Source: Glycine soja (taxonomy: Eukaryota; Streptophyta; Magnoliopsida; Fabales; Fabaceae). From it: a DNA stretch of 64,000 bases. Positions 36,336 through 49,701 of the stretch are shown piece by piece (position 1 is the stretch's first letter; the number at the start of each line of letters is the position of its first letter). Made by a program: the position numbers and the translations under genes. Location: positions 47,802,767 through 47,866,766 of the forward strand of contig NC_041016.1 in assembly GCF_004193775.1 (NCBI RefSeq). The letters are read 5' to 3'. Below the pieces are notes generated by a model. The model worked only from the letters and a program-made list of their open reading frames with translations. It did not search any database and was not told where the DNA came from.

Positions 36336-39298
36336 TCAGTCTTCATTTAGGTTGACATAGTCTCTTTTGAATGACATCAAGCTTGTGTACTGTTGCATTC
36401 TACTAATATATGAAGTTGGCCACTGCTTTGCCTGAGAATAACAATTGGTTGACCGCAACAACGCTAGAGGCGGTAAAGGACAACGGTCTTTCAAATAAAC
36501 CTGTTGTGCATGAACAAACATTATTAACTCAAATGAACCAGGGAAGTGATTGCATAATTCTTAGACTAACTACCTTCAATGTACCTGAACAAAATGATTT
36601 CCAAACACGTGATCGACACATATCATGCGGTGCATAGAAGAATCGGGTGGTGGTTGACTTCTAAGAGAAAAAAAATGTCATGCTTTGTTGTCGGGACAAC
36701 GACACAAGGATTACGTTATACCGTGATGCAATGACATATCCCATCTCCTTTATATCCATCCACTTGTCCACACTAACCTGAATCAAGAAAGCATACACAT
36801 CTAAGTTATTTAAAGTTTGTTCTTAAAAAAAACCTAAAAACATACCTTGGAAAAACCATCAACAAGTAGGGACAACCTTAATTGTTTAAATCTCTTTGTG
36901 CCATCGAAGAGGTTGGTGTAGTCATGCAACCATCTGCCAAGTTCTTTAATCAATTCGTTGCGCACCAACGACCAAGAATCTTCCCCCATACCTAATAAAG
37001 CGGCAATGGACCGATATCCACAGTTACCGTCCGCTTTCACATCCACAACGTTGTGAATGAAACCCTGTATAAATGGCGCAAATTGATCCAACATCAGGAT
37101 GATCCTTGTTGGTTTCGGCAGTTCAGAAGATGATGCACTACGTTTCACTGAAGAGTTGCTGCTTTGAACAGAATGAAAAGCATCAACATACTCCTAGTAA
37201 GACGGATCACGCTTTGTGGATCTTTGACTTCTTTTCATCGGTTTCTTCGGTGCACCTTTAGTGTTGACCTTTGACGGAGGAGGGCACATAGAGTTATGAT
37301 CAGGGTATGCAATATCTCGAAGTTTACTCTTGAGAGTTAGTTTGCCACACACATCAAGTTCCTCAAATCTTTTAGATATGGTCTTAATCTCTTCCTTGAT
37401 GCTGACTTCGACCTCACATAACCCTTGGTCTGAAAAGCAAAGTTTCCTCCAGAACATATGGACTGAATCCACTGGGATGCTGCCAGCAGTATACCTAGAA
37501 AGCTCACATGCACAAGGAAGACCGAGTGTGCTTCTCATCACACAACCACAAGAAAAGGGATCGTTACCGAGATAATGTAGACGCTCAACCTCGGTAGCAA
37601 TGTCATTTAAAGCGTTCCTTGAAACCATTCCAACAAGCCTCTTGTATAAGGTTTTTTTAAATACATGTCCAGCCACATGCGTATTGGTTTCAAAGGATGC
37701 TTTAATTTCAACGTGTTGCAGCGTGATCATGTTGTTCATGGCATCCCAAACACTACATAGGTCTTCAAGGCTATTTTGTAATACTCTTTTTAGAGCCCAA
37801 TGAGCTTATTCAACCCTACATTTAAAATACACAACAAACATGAAAAATATACAACAATTAAATACCATTTATTAATAATCCTTACTAGAAAAAAAATAAG
37901 ATTTTAATACTTGTTTGTTGTTGTGTTGCCTAAGTGCATGACCTTATTCGTCTAGGCTGTAATAAATTTTTCCTTGTGGGGGATAATCCATGTGTCATTA
38001 ACATAGTCAACGAACATTGGCCAAGGTGAACAAGTAATTTGAAATTTCTGAAGGGACTTAGTGAATTGTTGTTCGGACGGACAATCAACCAAAGTACCTC
38101 AGTTATCAATCACATAGTCCCAAGCATTTTTTTGACCGATTAAAAATTTGCACTTCGCCTTGACATTCTTATCGATGTGAAACCTGCACAACAAGTTTGT
38201 ATACTCCGGGAACACAATTTTCACTGCATTCATCAGTACTAGGTCTCTGTTAGTGATAATAACAACAGGGAGACGATCGTTTCTTAAAAATAGACCTTGA
38301 AACCGTTCCAAAGCCCATACAATATTATTAACACGCTCACCCTCTAGATATGCAAACCCAGCAGAGAATGTCATCGCCGTTGGTGTCACCCCAACAAAGT
38401 CAAGTAGTGGTTGTCTGTACCTGTTTGTTTTGCAAGTACTATCTATAAAAAAACCCCAGATGACATGCATTGCATAACTTTATTGCATCTGGGTGACACC
38501 AAAACAGATCACGCACCACAACTTCATCCTTCAATCTATGCCAATGAATGTATTAATCACGTTCGAGAAGCTTCATCAGATGTTGCATTTCAGTATCAGC
38601 TCCTCTTATTGAAGAACGATATGCACTTCTTGCATTGTAAATTTGCTTGATCATGGTGCAACTGTTGGCATTGTGCTCTTTTAACATTAGCAAGATGTTT
38701 TTTGGTTTCACCATCGACTTTGTCATATCAGCAATAATTTTCTTTTCATCCTTAGTCAATCGCCCAGCGTGTAGATGTCCAACTAAGGACTTGGCCAATT
38801 CATGATTGTGAATCCCACAGATCAACTTCACCATCCAACCTTCCCCTCCATGCACTGGTTTCCCACGAAGCCTGAAGAGATAACCACATTCCCTACTCTT
38901 AGTGTCTCTTCTAACGAAATCTTTATTCCTACACTTGTACATATCACTCCTTTCACACCCAATCAACACAAATGAACTTCTTCCTCTGCTACCAGTATCT
39001 ATGTCAGACCTCATAATCACTGCAACAAATCTGTTTTCATGGGCAACTATTCGAGCCCACTGCAAAACATCATCTCGAGTACCAAAGACCTACAACACAA
39101 CTCCGACATATTACTTTTTATATGAAACATATGTTCAACCAAATGACTCAAACTAATGAACATGATTACCTGACAGGTATTGAAAGCATTCGAACAATCA
39201 ACATGTGGTTCATTCACACCACATTCTTCTTCATTATCATAATCCATATAAACTTCTTGTGACATCGTATAGTCATACTTCCATTGATATTCGTCCAT
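36336..39298 (-). pseudogene. MULE transposase with C-terminal OTU cysteine-protease domain, decayed
   Basis: Exon 1 is 39298-39170 (43 codons) and exon 2 starts at 39089. They encode an N-terminal FAR1/GCM-like DNA-binding region (CERSDMYKCRNK, CGYLFRLRGKPV, ICGIHNHEL). The MULE DDE core follows: FIDSTCKTNRYR with the first Asp, VIITNRDLVLMNAV, LLCRFHIDKNVKAKCK, then the VE-AHWALK motif at about 37815-37790. A SWIM-like CGCVMRST, GLPCACELS lies near 37550-37490. The tail has an OTU protease: VDVKADGNCGYRSIAALLG with the D-G-N-C catalytic loop near 37055-36990, and the His motif GNHFVQ before a splice site at 36585, with the last exon at 36500-36336. Premature stops lie at about 38555, 38097, 37808 and 37198, and there are frameshifts near 38445 and in an A8 run at about 36668-36675. 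It encoded the element's transposase and is now inactive. Confidence 0.88.
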
Positions 39299-39589
39299 CT
39301 TAACGACATATTATTAAATTATGCATCATACACAAGTAATACAAAAGTTAAAACTAAATTAAAACTAAATTATTTACTTTAACCAAAGTTAACACTATAA
39401 CTAACAACTAATAAAACATTTTACTATTACAACAAAATACAATTATTTTACCTAAATCATTTAATATTATACCTAATTAAACCAATTATCCACAATTTCA
39501 AAAATATGAAATACAAATATTATAAATTATAATATTCATATATATTAATTTTTTCACAAATTTAAAAACACAATTCCAAAAAAATTAAA

Positions 39590-39665
39590 AAAATACAGTT
39601 TCCGAAAGAAGTTTTTCGGAAAACTTCTTCTAGAAACTACTTCCGGAAGAAGTTTTTACTGAATC
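39590..39665. repeat. Right subterminal CCGGAAGAA-type repeats
   Basis: Words such as CCGAAAGAAGTTTTTCGG and CTTCCGGAAGAAG occur here, and again more weakly at 40355-40400 (CTTCCGGGAGAAGG). They match the array at 29975-30360 inside the other end of the same element. The shared position at both ends suggests a structural role for the element, such as protein binding. Confidence 0.65.
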
Positions 39666-40471
39666 ACCTCCCTCAACCTTTTACTGCTTCTTCTGTAACA
39701 GATGAACACAAAAAAAAACCATAAAATGCGTACCTCCGACGGAATAAGAAGAGCAACTACGACAGAAACCACCAATATTTAACCTTCACCGAACAGCTAC
39801 TTCAAACAAACTTGCAAAAACCACCAAAACTTGCAAAAACCACCCAGCACAGGACGAAAGTGAAAGTGAAACAAAGGAAGCGTAAAACCGGAAGCAGGCG
39901 CAGTGAAAGTGTGAAACAAAGGTCATTAAATATGCATTAAATATTTTTTAATTCGAGTTATTATTATAAAATTTAATGCATATTTAATTCACGTTGTTAT
40001 AAAATAAATAATTTGTTTAATATATATTAAATTTTGTAATACAAATAAAATATTGTGATAGTAAATCTTTTTTATTTTTAAAAAATATATGGATTACATA
40101 ATTTATATGATTTAAATTAAATTCAATTGTCACAAAATTTATTATTCAAATTTACATGCACATTAAATATACATTAGAAATGTTAGTGATAATTATGTAT
40201 ATTAATAATTTATGTATACTAATATTATTTATTTTATAATGTAATTGATTTATTAACTTAGTTGGTTAGAGCGTTGTGATAATAGCCTCAAAATGATGGG
40301 TTCAAGTCTTGGCCATTAATTTTTTAAGAAAAATTTTCTAATAAAAAACACACCTTCCGGGAGAAGGTTGTTCTTCTGAGAGTTCATACGGAAGAATGAA
40401 CAGATTGACACAAGGATAATTTTTCCCATTCATCTAATTATTGGGTGCACCTAGCATGTCTCGAGAGGTAG

Positions 40472-43415
40472 GGGTAATTTTGTCCGTTCATGTCTTTGGA
40501 AGTGCATAAAGTAAAAATCTTAGTTTTTTTGTCTGCTCTGATTAAACGGAAAAAATGTCTTTGGACCCAAAAAACAACCGTAAAAGTTGTCCGCGCATAA
40601 TAAACTTTGTTGATAAATTTGATTTGTGATTTGACCGAAAAAGTTTATTTGGGAAACGATCAATGTATTCTATGTTTGTGTCATGAAATAATGAATATTC
40701 TTTTTTGTTTGTTTGTTTGAATGCCATAAAATGAATATTCTGTTTTTGGTTAGAGGAAAAAATCATGAAATGGTGATTGCATTTCATGTCATATTTTATA
40801 GAACAAAGAATAGTCATTCCTTTAAAGAGTTGGAATTCTCATGTACATGCAATAAGATTTAACTTTTTTTTCTTAAAATTTTCTCACCTACTCTGTATAA
40901 TGAACTTATTATCTTTTTTTCTTTTTTACAAACAACTTTCTATCTTTTATTAATGTTATCTTTTTAAATCTTAATTTTTTTTTATATAAATCTTAATTTT
41001 ATTTTTAACCGACAATACATGTCACTCGGTTGAGTTTAATATACTCATACAAATGTTAAAAAGAAATAAAATTATGTGAATATGTAAAAGAATATTATTA
41101 AGAACAATCACATAAATTTGCATATATATATTGATTCCTTATTTTTATTTTTGTTTTGAATTTCTACTTAATTAATATTCCATAAAATTGATATACCACA
41201 CTGAAAATTCACATGACAAAGGCGGTAGAAGTGGGCCTAAGACGAAAAGGACTTAACAACGATCCCCATTTTCTGGAGGACAAATTCTACTTGGCCAATT
41301 CAAGCTAAAATGTTTCTTTTCGTTGCCATATAAGAAGTCTAAAAAGAAAACGTGTTAGATTTTGTTTTCATTGGTGTTTGGTGGACACAACAATTCTACA
41401 AAAGAAAACAAAAGATGAAGGACACAACCAATCAGGATCTGATGTTTTAAATTATGGTTATGTTGAACTAAATATTTTGATTAGTTTTTAATTTTGTTAG
41501 TGGTTGTTATTTCACTGTTTGATAAATAATTTTTTTAGTAGTTTTTAATGTTTTTAAAATGCTACTTGAAGTAGTATTTTATAAAATGTTAACTTCTAAC
41601 TTTTTAAGTTTTCTTTCATTTTTATCTTCAATGCATTTATTCAATTTTCTTATTATATTTTTAAATAAATCATGATTTTATCATTTTTATGTCATTTATA
41701 CTTTTTAACTATTTTAACGAATAATTTTACTGAACACTTATAATTTAATAAATTAATTTTTTAGTTTTTAACTTTTAGTTACCTGTTAATTTTTAAGCTT
41801 TTAACTAACTTTTTAATTTTCTATTAATTGTTAAGCTTTTAACTAACTTTTTAATTTTCTACTAACTTTTCAACTAGTTTTATGGAACATAACCTTAGTT
41901 ATATTTGTTTATATGCATAGTCACTCTACAAGCTTTATGTTGAATGAAATCTAGATACTCTAATAGGTACTAATAAGTCATTGGTCTAGGTGATACTAAA
42001 GTTAATTTCTTTCATATTTTCTGATAAAAATTAATCATCGATAAAATTGATGAATACTTCATATCAATTACATGATTAAAAAAAAAAACAGTAACAAATG
42101 TTTTATATTGTATGAATATTTTAAATTTAAGTAAATTTCATAAGTAAAATAAATTAAAGAAAAAATACAGGTTTTATTATTATAATTAAAAAATGATTAT
42201 TTTATTAAATTAAATAAGAATAATACTTTAAAAACCGAAGATTATGAAATAAAATATTTGATTTAAAACACAAAATTCTAGTTATATGATATGCCAAAAA
42301 TTAATTTTAAATTGAGATGGATTAAATTACAATAATTTAAAAATCTAATTTATCAAAAAAAAAATTATATCTTCAAGTTTTAATACACATACCCCAATAC
42401 AAATCTATAGGATCATCATCTAACATGCATTTGTGAAAGCAGCACTAATAATCACATTTCCCAATCCATCACGAATTTAGGCACAAATCGTATTAGCAAG
42501 CAATCAACCGATCACATTAGGATTAATAAATCCTATTCCTATTCCAAATTCAATTTCGTAAATTCATGATCACGATTTCAATTTCAGAAAATATAAAAAC
42601 AGAAAAGGAGAAGGTCGCAGATTCAAAAATGAAGAATAGGGGACTCAAATGCTACCGCATAATTGGATTCCTTGAGTTGAACTGGAACTTAGCCCTCCAT
42701 TGAAGGGATTAAACGAAAATTAATGAAGAACACAGAAGAAGAGAGAAAAAAAAAAAACCCTTAATTCAAAATTCTAAAATGTAAAAGTGTGTGTATGTGT
42801 GTCGCAAAGTGTTTTATTACAAGGGAAATAATTATAAAAATTCGTGGCCCCCCTTCACACATCTAAAATCCACTCATTAAATTCCTAAAAACCTATTACA
42901 AAAGTCTAATTGGGACACTAATTACAAAATAAAACCCAAAATGCAAAAACTGAAAATTCCAAGTGCAGGGAAGCCACTTTGTAGCTCAATTTTGATACCT
43001 GAAACCTCTAAATTAACCCAATCCTGTGATAGACACAAATGTGGAGCTCCTCCTTAGCTTTCAAAAAAGACTAAAATTATCCAAATCGGAGCTATGTGTA
43101 AAAAATTATGACTTGTACAGTAAAATAGTGTCAAGATGAGAAAAATATTGAACATTAACAAATCATGACACTTGGTCCAATGAGACTCAATCTCACAAAA
43201 CTCAATTAATAGGTAAAAAATAATCATAAATAATGTCAAAACATGTCTGAAATGAGTTACTAATCAATACAAAATAGTACTTTATCAGACATTTGTCACG
43301 TGATAAACCTTCCATCTATCTATCTTTCCCCCATCTATATATAAGGAATATAGACAAAATATTTCAAATTTAGATCTAATATTAAAGCTTTTAATTTATT
43401 TTCAATTTGAGTAAT
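40472..43415. other. AT-rich spacer right of the MULE; no gene seen
   Basis: No convincing coding frame. About 41450-41900 is a dispersed AT-rich repeat with a doubled unit of about 37 bp (TTAAGCTTTTAACTAACTTT near 41790 and 41830). Related sequence is seen near 2640-2830 and 44980-45210. About 42400-43250 is less AT-rich and looks like decayed retrotransposon DNA, but I could not find ends. Confidence 0.4.
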
Positions 43416-43416
43416 G

Positions 43417-44760
43417 TAAAATACCCCAAGTAATCTCCGTTTAAAAAATATTAAATAACAAAATTACCTAATAAATAACTTTGATAAAGGAGCATGGTGC
43501 AATCAAGGGTTAAAAGGATATCAAGGCGGAACACCTTAAGGGATGCTGCCTTAAGTTGTGCCTGGATTTCTAAGACACGGAAATTTAGAATATACATACA
43601 CAGGAGTTAAGTGAAATAAAATCACAAATCTAACACAAAACTTAATACAACTTTTGGCACGGAATGTTGTATATCTTCGAGAAAGATACATACAAACTAT
43701 ATTCATACCCTACACTTCAGAAGAGAACAAGCTCAAACATCTTCTCCCCTGCAAACAACCCAACCTACTCCTCGAGACATCCATTTACTTAACTTGTTAA
43801 ACATGTAAATATAAAGGAATAAGAAATTCTCAGTGACTGATAACCGATGTAGAACCCCCACAAATACTACGATGGTCCTCCTAAAGAATCGATGTAGAAT
43901 GTCCTACATTCTACATCGGTTGTACCTTCAAAACCGATGTAGAACCCTCATGATTCTAAGATGGGTTTGATACTATGCCCGTCTTCGTACCCATACCCTT
44001 CTAAGTCGATCATTGAACCGATTTGTAGGGCCTTGGGTTTTCAACGTCACCGGCTACAACTACGTGTCGTAACCGATGTAGAAAGGCCGAAAGAACTGAT
44101 GTAAAAGACCTATTTTATAGTAGTGTTACTATCCTAAGAATTATTTTCTTAACTCCCATAGTTTCACTTCTCACTGGACTTTTAAGAATTAACTATCCAT
44201 ACCATACAAGAATCACTTACCTAACTCTTATCTCACTTCTCTAATGCTACTCATCTTCACGACTATTACCTGAAAATATTGTTATCGCTATTTTACTAAC
44301 TTATATCATACCTTTTTCTTTGGCATTTAAAGATTAACCACTATGGCCAAACCTAAGGTCGCTCATAACTAGAAAAATTAAATCTCAACCTTAAACCTTG
44401 ACCACTCACTTAAGTTTTACCTTTGTATCACATCAAATAGAACATGTCTTTCCTCTTTCCTTTATCCTTTCTTACTAGCCCAACTAGGGCTTACACATAA
44501 CCTTTCTATAGGCCAAAGTCCCCTTCGCATATCTCTTTGGATAATGTATAGCTTACACACGTCCTCATTTAATGTTATAGGTTGCATTTAATTGAACTCG
44601 CCTTATCAATTAGGTATACAATTAATCATCTACACTAAAACAAGGATCATACATGCTTACTAAATATAACAATCACATCAAAATTACATCATGCATTTCA
44701 TGGTCTCATCGTCAAAAGGGTTCTTTGATCTCTTACGTATCCACTTTAGTCTGAGTGGTC
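43417..44760. mobile_element. Possible LTR remnant interrupted by a CACTA-type fragment
   Basis: The stretch starting TGTAAAATACCCC at about 43417 looks like an LTR start. Sequence on both sides of the CACTA-like piece (43430-43840 and 44126-44760) has the same non-coding, moderately AT-rich character. I could not find the right end or a target duplication, so both the identity and the limits are tentative. Confidence 0.3.
43845..44125. mobile_element. Subterminal region and right end of a CACTA-type DNA transposon
   Basis: On the minus strand the stretch starts at 44125 with CACTACTATAAAATAGG, a CACTA terminus. Inside, the word ACCGATGTAG or its complement CTACATCGGT occurs at least five times in both orientations, including the near-palindrome around 43895-43920. 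CACTA elements carry such short subterminal repeats, where the transposase binds. I found no matching left terminus, so this is a fragment or a strongly deleted copy. It is non-coding. Confidence 0.6.
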
Positions 44761-45289
44761 TACTTATATTCTTCTCTTACCAAAGAATTAATGTTGTCTT
44801 TTAAAATAATATTATTAATAAAAAAAATGATTTTAACAATATAAGTTTATTTAATTTAATTTGGATTTTTTAAAAGGAGAAATTTGATTTAAAACAATAT
44901 TAGTTCATTAAAAATTTAATTTTAAACATGAGTAAAATCATCAAATCTATACTATTAATTTATAATAAAATTATTGTCCTACTTTTTAAATTGATAAGTT
45001 ATTAAACATAAATTCAAACATTAGAAATATTAATTGTGTCTTTTTTTTTTACATTTATTAGCTAACTATTAAGTTAATCTTATCAAATAATTTTAATTAA
45101 ATTTACTAGCTTATAAGCTATCAATTTTCAACTCATAAATTGCTTATATAAGCTTCAACTAACTCATAACAAAAATAAGCTTCAACTAACTTATCAACTA
45201 GTTTTATCAATCATATTTCACTTTTCTCTAGCTCTTCTATCTCTTTCTCTACTAGGTGTCAAGTAAATTTGTGGTGTCTGCAACTTTTT

Positions 45290-45341
<52 letters not shown>

Positions 45342-45724
45342 CTTCTACCTTTGATATGATATATAAGAAATAATTATTTAATTTATCAAAATCAATAAAA
45401 ATGGTTAGATGGATTAATTTGTCATAAATTTTAATTTTTTTAAAGACTACCCATGACATTTATTGATTTAAGATATTTTTATTTTTAAAAGATAATTTTT
45501 AACCAATGACCATATATTATTTTGTTGATAGATCAATAAATACGCCCATTTTTAAGAAAAAAAATAGTATATATCATTAATAAAGGTTATAATTAATTAG
45601 AGATAAAAAGAAAAATTAAAAATAAAATTTTATGTTTCTTATAATTAAGATCAATAAAATATTATTTTATTTTTTATATATAAGACAGAATATAGTATAT
45701 CAAACATAATATTTTACCACGATA

Positions 45725-45760
<36 letters not shown>

Positions 45761-48700
45761 TTTTTGAGCTGAAAAATAATTTCAAATTTTCGCTATTAAT
45801 AGATAAGGTTTCTAATTCATTAATCTATTTTGTTGTAACATTACTGATTTTTGACAAAATTTAAGCAATTAATTTTGAAAACCATCTTTCAGGAAAATTC
45901 TATAAGTTCACCAAATCTTAGAAAAAATTAACATTGATACAATATTTTTTAAAAGTATCTTCACCTAAAATTAAAATTTTTGGATTCAAAATAAAAAAAA
46001 GTTTCATATATATTATAAAAATTGTTCAAATCGAATCTCAATAGAAAAAAATTATTATTATTTTTAATTAGATTATCTTAAAACAATAAAATTATCTTAA
46101 AAATCACTATATTTAATTGTTAGTTTTAATTTCTGGCCGTTATTATTCCATACATTTCACGAGAGAGCAATTGAATAATGAAAATTTTCAATATTTAAAG
46201 TAGTCAATTAGTCAATAGGCTACAAATTGCCCATTCACGATTTGGAACACCACTACACTAATCTTTCTGTTAAAATGAATACATTTCAGCTGAATAAACA
46301 TTAAAAAATAGGGGCCTATTCACAAAGGAAAAAAAAGAGGGGCCTAAGGCATTTTTCTTAATGGCCTTGCATGTTATGATGTTACACGGCCCTGCACTAC
46401 ACAAAGCAAAAAAAAAAAAAAATTGATATTTTACCAGGGAGAACAAATTAAATGTCACCTTTGTCTAGTTAGATTCCGTTTTTTTTTTTGTTTTTATTTA
46501 TTTATCTATATCATAGTATAATTAAACACAATATTTTACTAGTGAGGGCACAATGCCACCTTTAATTTATCGAGATTATAGGGTCAAACTAGATGCATAC
46601 ATAGAACGAATCATAACAAATCTAAGAACTATATATAATAGATCATGATATTTTGAAGCAGTGATCGATTTGGGCAAACATCTCTTTCGGCCAAATGCTG
46701 CACCCAATAGAACAGCCAAACATTCTAACCTTTTCAAAAGTAATTAACCTAACATTAGGTTTTTTAATTTAAACATATTTGTATCTTAATCTATTATCTT
46801 CTTCATGAAATATTAAGCATCTATTCTGACAACAAAAGAAAAAAAAACACAGTACAATTATAAACTTTTGATTAAATAATTACAATTTTTTACTAATTAA
46901 CTGCCTATCTAACAAATTAGGAGTAAAAAGTAAAAACTGTCATGATTAAGTTACATTGCACCCAGAAAATATTATGTACATGTCAAGTCAACCTTGTTAT
47001 CATAGAATCGCGTTAGGAGTTACTTTCAGAAAGCAATATTGGTTGAGACATTGGTGCAATGGTGCATATGAAATGACTAGTGTGTCAACATCCATAGAAC
47101 TTTACAAGAAACCACTTCTAATTTATAATAACAACCAAGTGACAAATGTCAAGTCGTGAAATTTCTTTTATTAAGAACAATTTATAATCTTGCAAATTTC
47201 CACCGTCGTTAAGCATGCGGGAATGAATGTCTTTCTGTGGTGGTAGCATTGAAAGATGAGTCAAATTTGGTAGGTAAGAGCCAAAGCTAAAATAACAAAA
47301 CAAAATACTACTAAATCACATGAAAATGCAACATAACATCGATTAGATTTGATTCACGTATCTTTCTCATAGTTCCTGAAACATTGATGTCCCAGAGGCC
47401 TGAGCTGTCGCTTCGTCAAAAGAGAAGTGGGGTTACTCCACCTTTTGACGGCAGGTCATGTTGTCGGTGACACGTGGTGCATGCCAAGTGGGTGCTGACA
47501 AAATCGTACGACACGGTTTAACGAGGATAATTCTGGTGTGGCAACGTGTCGTGAACTCAACGGCCTTTGTGGTCTTTGACGGCAGTTTTCACTTTTTAAC
47601 TTTGCGAAGCGGTTGGTTTGCAACGAATTGTTTTGACTCAAAAACCTGTTTTGTCTCTTCATTGCCCAAATTATATCACTTTAGTTTAGACGCATGGACG
47701 AGGACATTTCTTGATGTGCAATTTTCCTATGATACCTCCACATGTCTTACTGTTTAGTTTTTTTTATTCAGCTTTAATTACACCTACGACACGTAATGAC
47801 AAAATCCAATGAAGAAAAAAAAGTTGAAAGGGATTGGTCTTCATCATGTTTCTTCCCTCCTTCTTCGATGGTTCGTGTAGTGGATATTTAACCGTTGTAG
47901 AGTTCGGGTAATTGGCTTCAAGATGTGCGAATATATAACATCCTTCCGTTGGAGCAAATACCTTCTCGTTACACGACAAAAATAGAGTTTTTTTTACCCC
48001 TGTAATTTATGCAATATGACGAAGGATTTCCTTTTTTTAATATCGAGATAATATGAATATGTTAACAAAATATAACTTTTATTTTTATCTAGTATAATTA
48101 ATGTATCTGTATGGAGTATTTAAGTAATTTTCTCCCTTTTGTCGAATATTTTTGGCCGGTCTTCGTCGCACTCCTCTTCCAATCTCCCTAATATAGTCAA
48201 TAATCTTACCTCTTGATTAATATACATATGATAAAAGAAGTAATAAATAAGAATGAATAGTATGTTATCTTGAGAATTTAATCTTTATATATATATATTT
48301 ATGAGCCTCAAGGTCCATAATTTTACCTCTTAATTAATATAGGGTTATGATAAAATAAATTAAATTCCTTAATCTTCATGAGACCGAGATGTATTCGAGT
48401 CACCAACATGTACTCGACCTTATATTAACTCGAGATCCTTTCTAGTCTACGACATGATCGAGAAATTCTCAGTCATATTAGTACAATCAACAAATTATAT
48501 AATTAATAAAATTTAATTGAAATGCATTGATGTTATCCAATAACAAATAATCATATATAATAAATTTGTTATTTTTAAAAATAATATTTATGATGAAAAT
48601 TCATTTATGTAATCGAAATATAGTTTCACATGTTTCCACACTTGATTCTTATTAATCATAAATAACTTATTTTATTTAGTGTGACAAAATTGTAATTGTA

Positions 48701-49374
48701 AGTTCAATCAAATACACAAAAGATTTTAACATACTCATGTGTTATAGTATCATACTAAAATAATCATTCTGATAATTAGTTTTTGTGACTAAAGTTATTT
48801 GCTATAATTAAGAGATGCTTAAATTATAAGTCAGAAATAAACTTATTTTGATTGTAGTTATAAAAGTAGTTTTTGAATGAGTTTATAGTTTTTTTTATAA
48901 TAAATATGTTTTCAAAACAAGTAAAAATTGGATAAATTTGATTGGTAAATGATTTTAAAACACAAAGAAAGAAAATGACTTGTAAAATAAACTGCTTTGA
49001 AAGTAAATCAAATTGAAATGCAACCAAAGATAAAATGACATAAATGTAGAATGCTTTTGAAATATAAATTGAAATGAAATGCAGAACAATATAAGAGTTG
49101 CAAAAAATAAAGAACAATAAGTAAATAAGTTTAGAGTTCAGAGAATAAATGATAATTAGAAGTAGTTAAGAGTTTAGAGAAGAAATATAGAAGGAGAGAT
49201 TTGCATGAACGTAAATTTATCAATGAAACAAAAGCATAGAAATTATAAATTGCATTAAAGTATGGGTTTGAACATACACTTTTTCTGGTAACTAGTAGCC
49301 ATTTCCTTGTGTAGCGTGTTGGTGTAAAGGAGTTTGTGTGATCTTTGTAATCAAGGAAAAATAACTACCGTTTT
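44761..49374. other. AT-rich intergenic DNA; no gene seen
   Basis: This holds (TA)n tracts at 45297-45339 and 45727-45758, and dispersed AT-rich repeat near 44980-45210. About 47400-47760 is clearly less AT-rich than its surroundings and contains CACGTG-type (G-box) words, for example GACACGTGG near 47468. Short frames there have no family resemblance, so I leave it as possible regulatory or decayed DNA. Confidence 0.45.
45297..45339. repeat. (TA)n microsatellite
   Basis: About 21 TA dinucleotides without interruption. A second tract of about 16 lies at 45727-45758. Confidence 0.95.
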
Positions 49375-49701
49375 ACCTATTTTGGCTTAATTGCAAATTT
49401 AGTCCTCTTATTTGTCTTAGATTTAGATTTTGGTCCCCTTATAATTTAATTTACGAATTTAGTCCCCTAGTTTTTTGCAATCTCATTATTTCAGTCCCCA
49501 ACCTCAAAATTGGACATCGACTATACTTGCCAATGTTGATTGCCATGTGTCACACTTTTATTGGATGTTAACTGTCACATGTCACACTTTTATTGAACGT
49601 GGACGTTAATTAGGTGCACGAAATTAACGTCTAATAAAAAGGCAACATGTGGTGGTCAACGTCCAATAAAAATGTGACACGTGACAGTCAACGTTGGCAA
49701 G

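Larger units (their letters stand above)
29661..40462. mobile_element. Complete 10.8-kb Mutator-like element carrying PMD and OTU-transposase genes
   Basis: The element starts GGGACATGCTAGGTG and ends with the reverse complement of GAGACATGCTAGGTG. Similarity continues inward (GTGCACCCA, GAATGGG) after an 18-bp insertion in the left end. The nine bases GAGAGGTAG flank both sides exactly (29652-29660 and 40463-40471), the hallmark of a Mutator-type insertion. Inside, left to right: a CCGGAAGAA-rich array, a PMD gene fragment (plus), thirteen 191-bp tandem repeats, an unrecognised frame (minus), a transposase with an OTU tail (minus), and a short second CCGGAAGAA array. Every gene has premature stops, so this copy is not autonomous now. 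The perfect duplication shows it moved as one unit. Confidence 0.9.

Noticed and set aside
45259..45459. Tyr/Ile repeat protein frame
   Set aside because: It is a translation of a (TA)n microsatellite.
47458..47757. 99-codon frame in the GC-richer island as a gene
   Set aside because: The translation has no recognisable motif, and there is no splice or promoter support; an overlapping frame of similar quality is present on the other strand.
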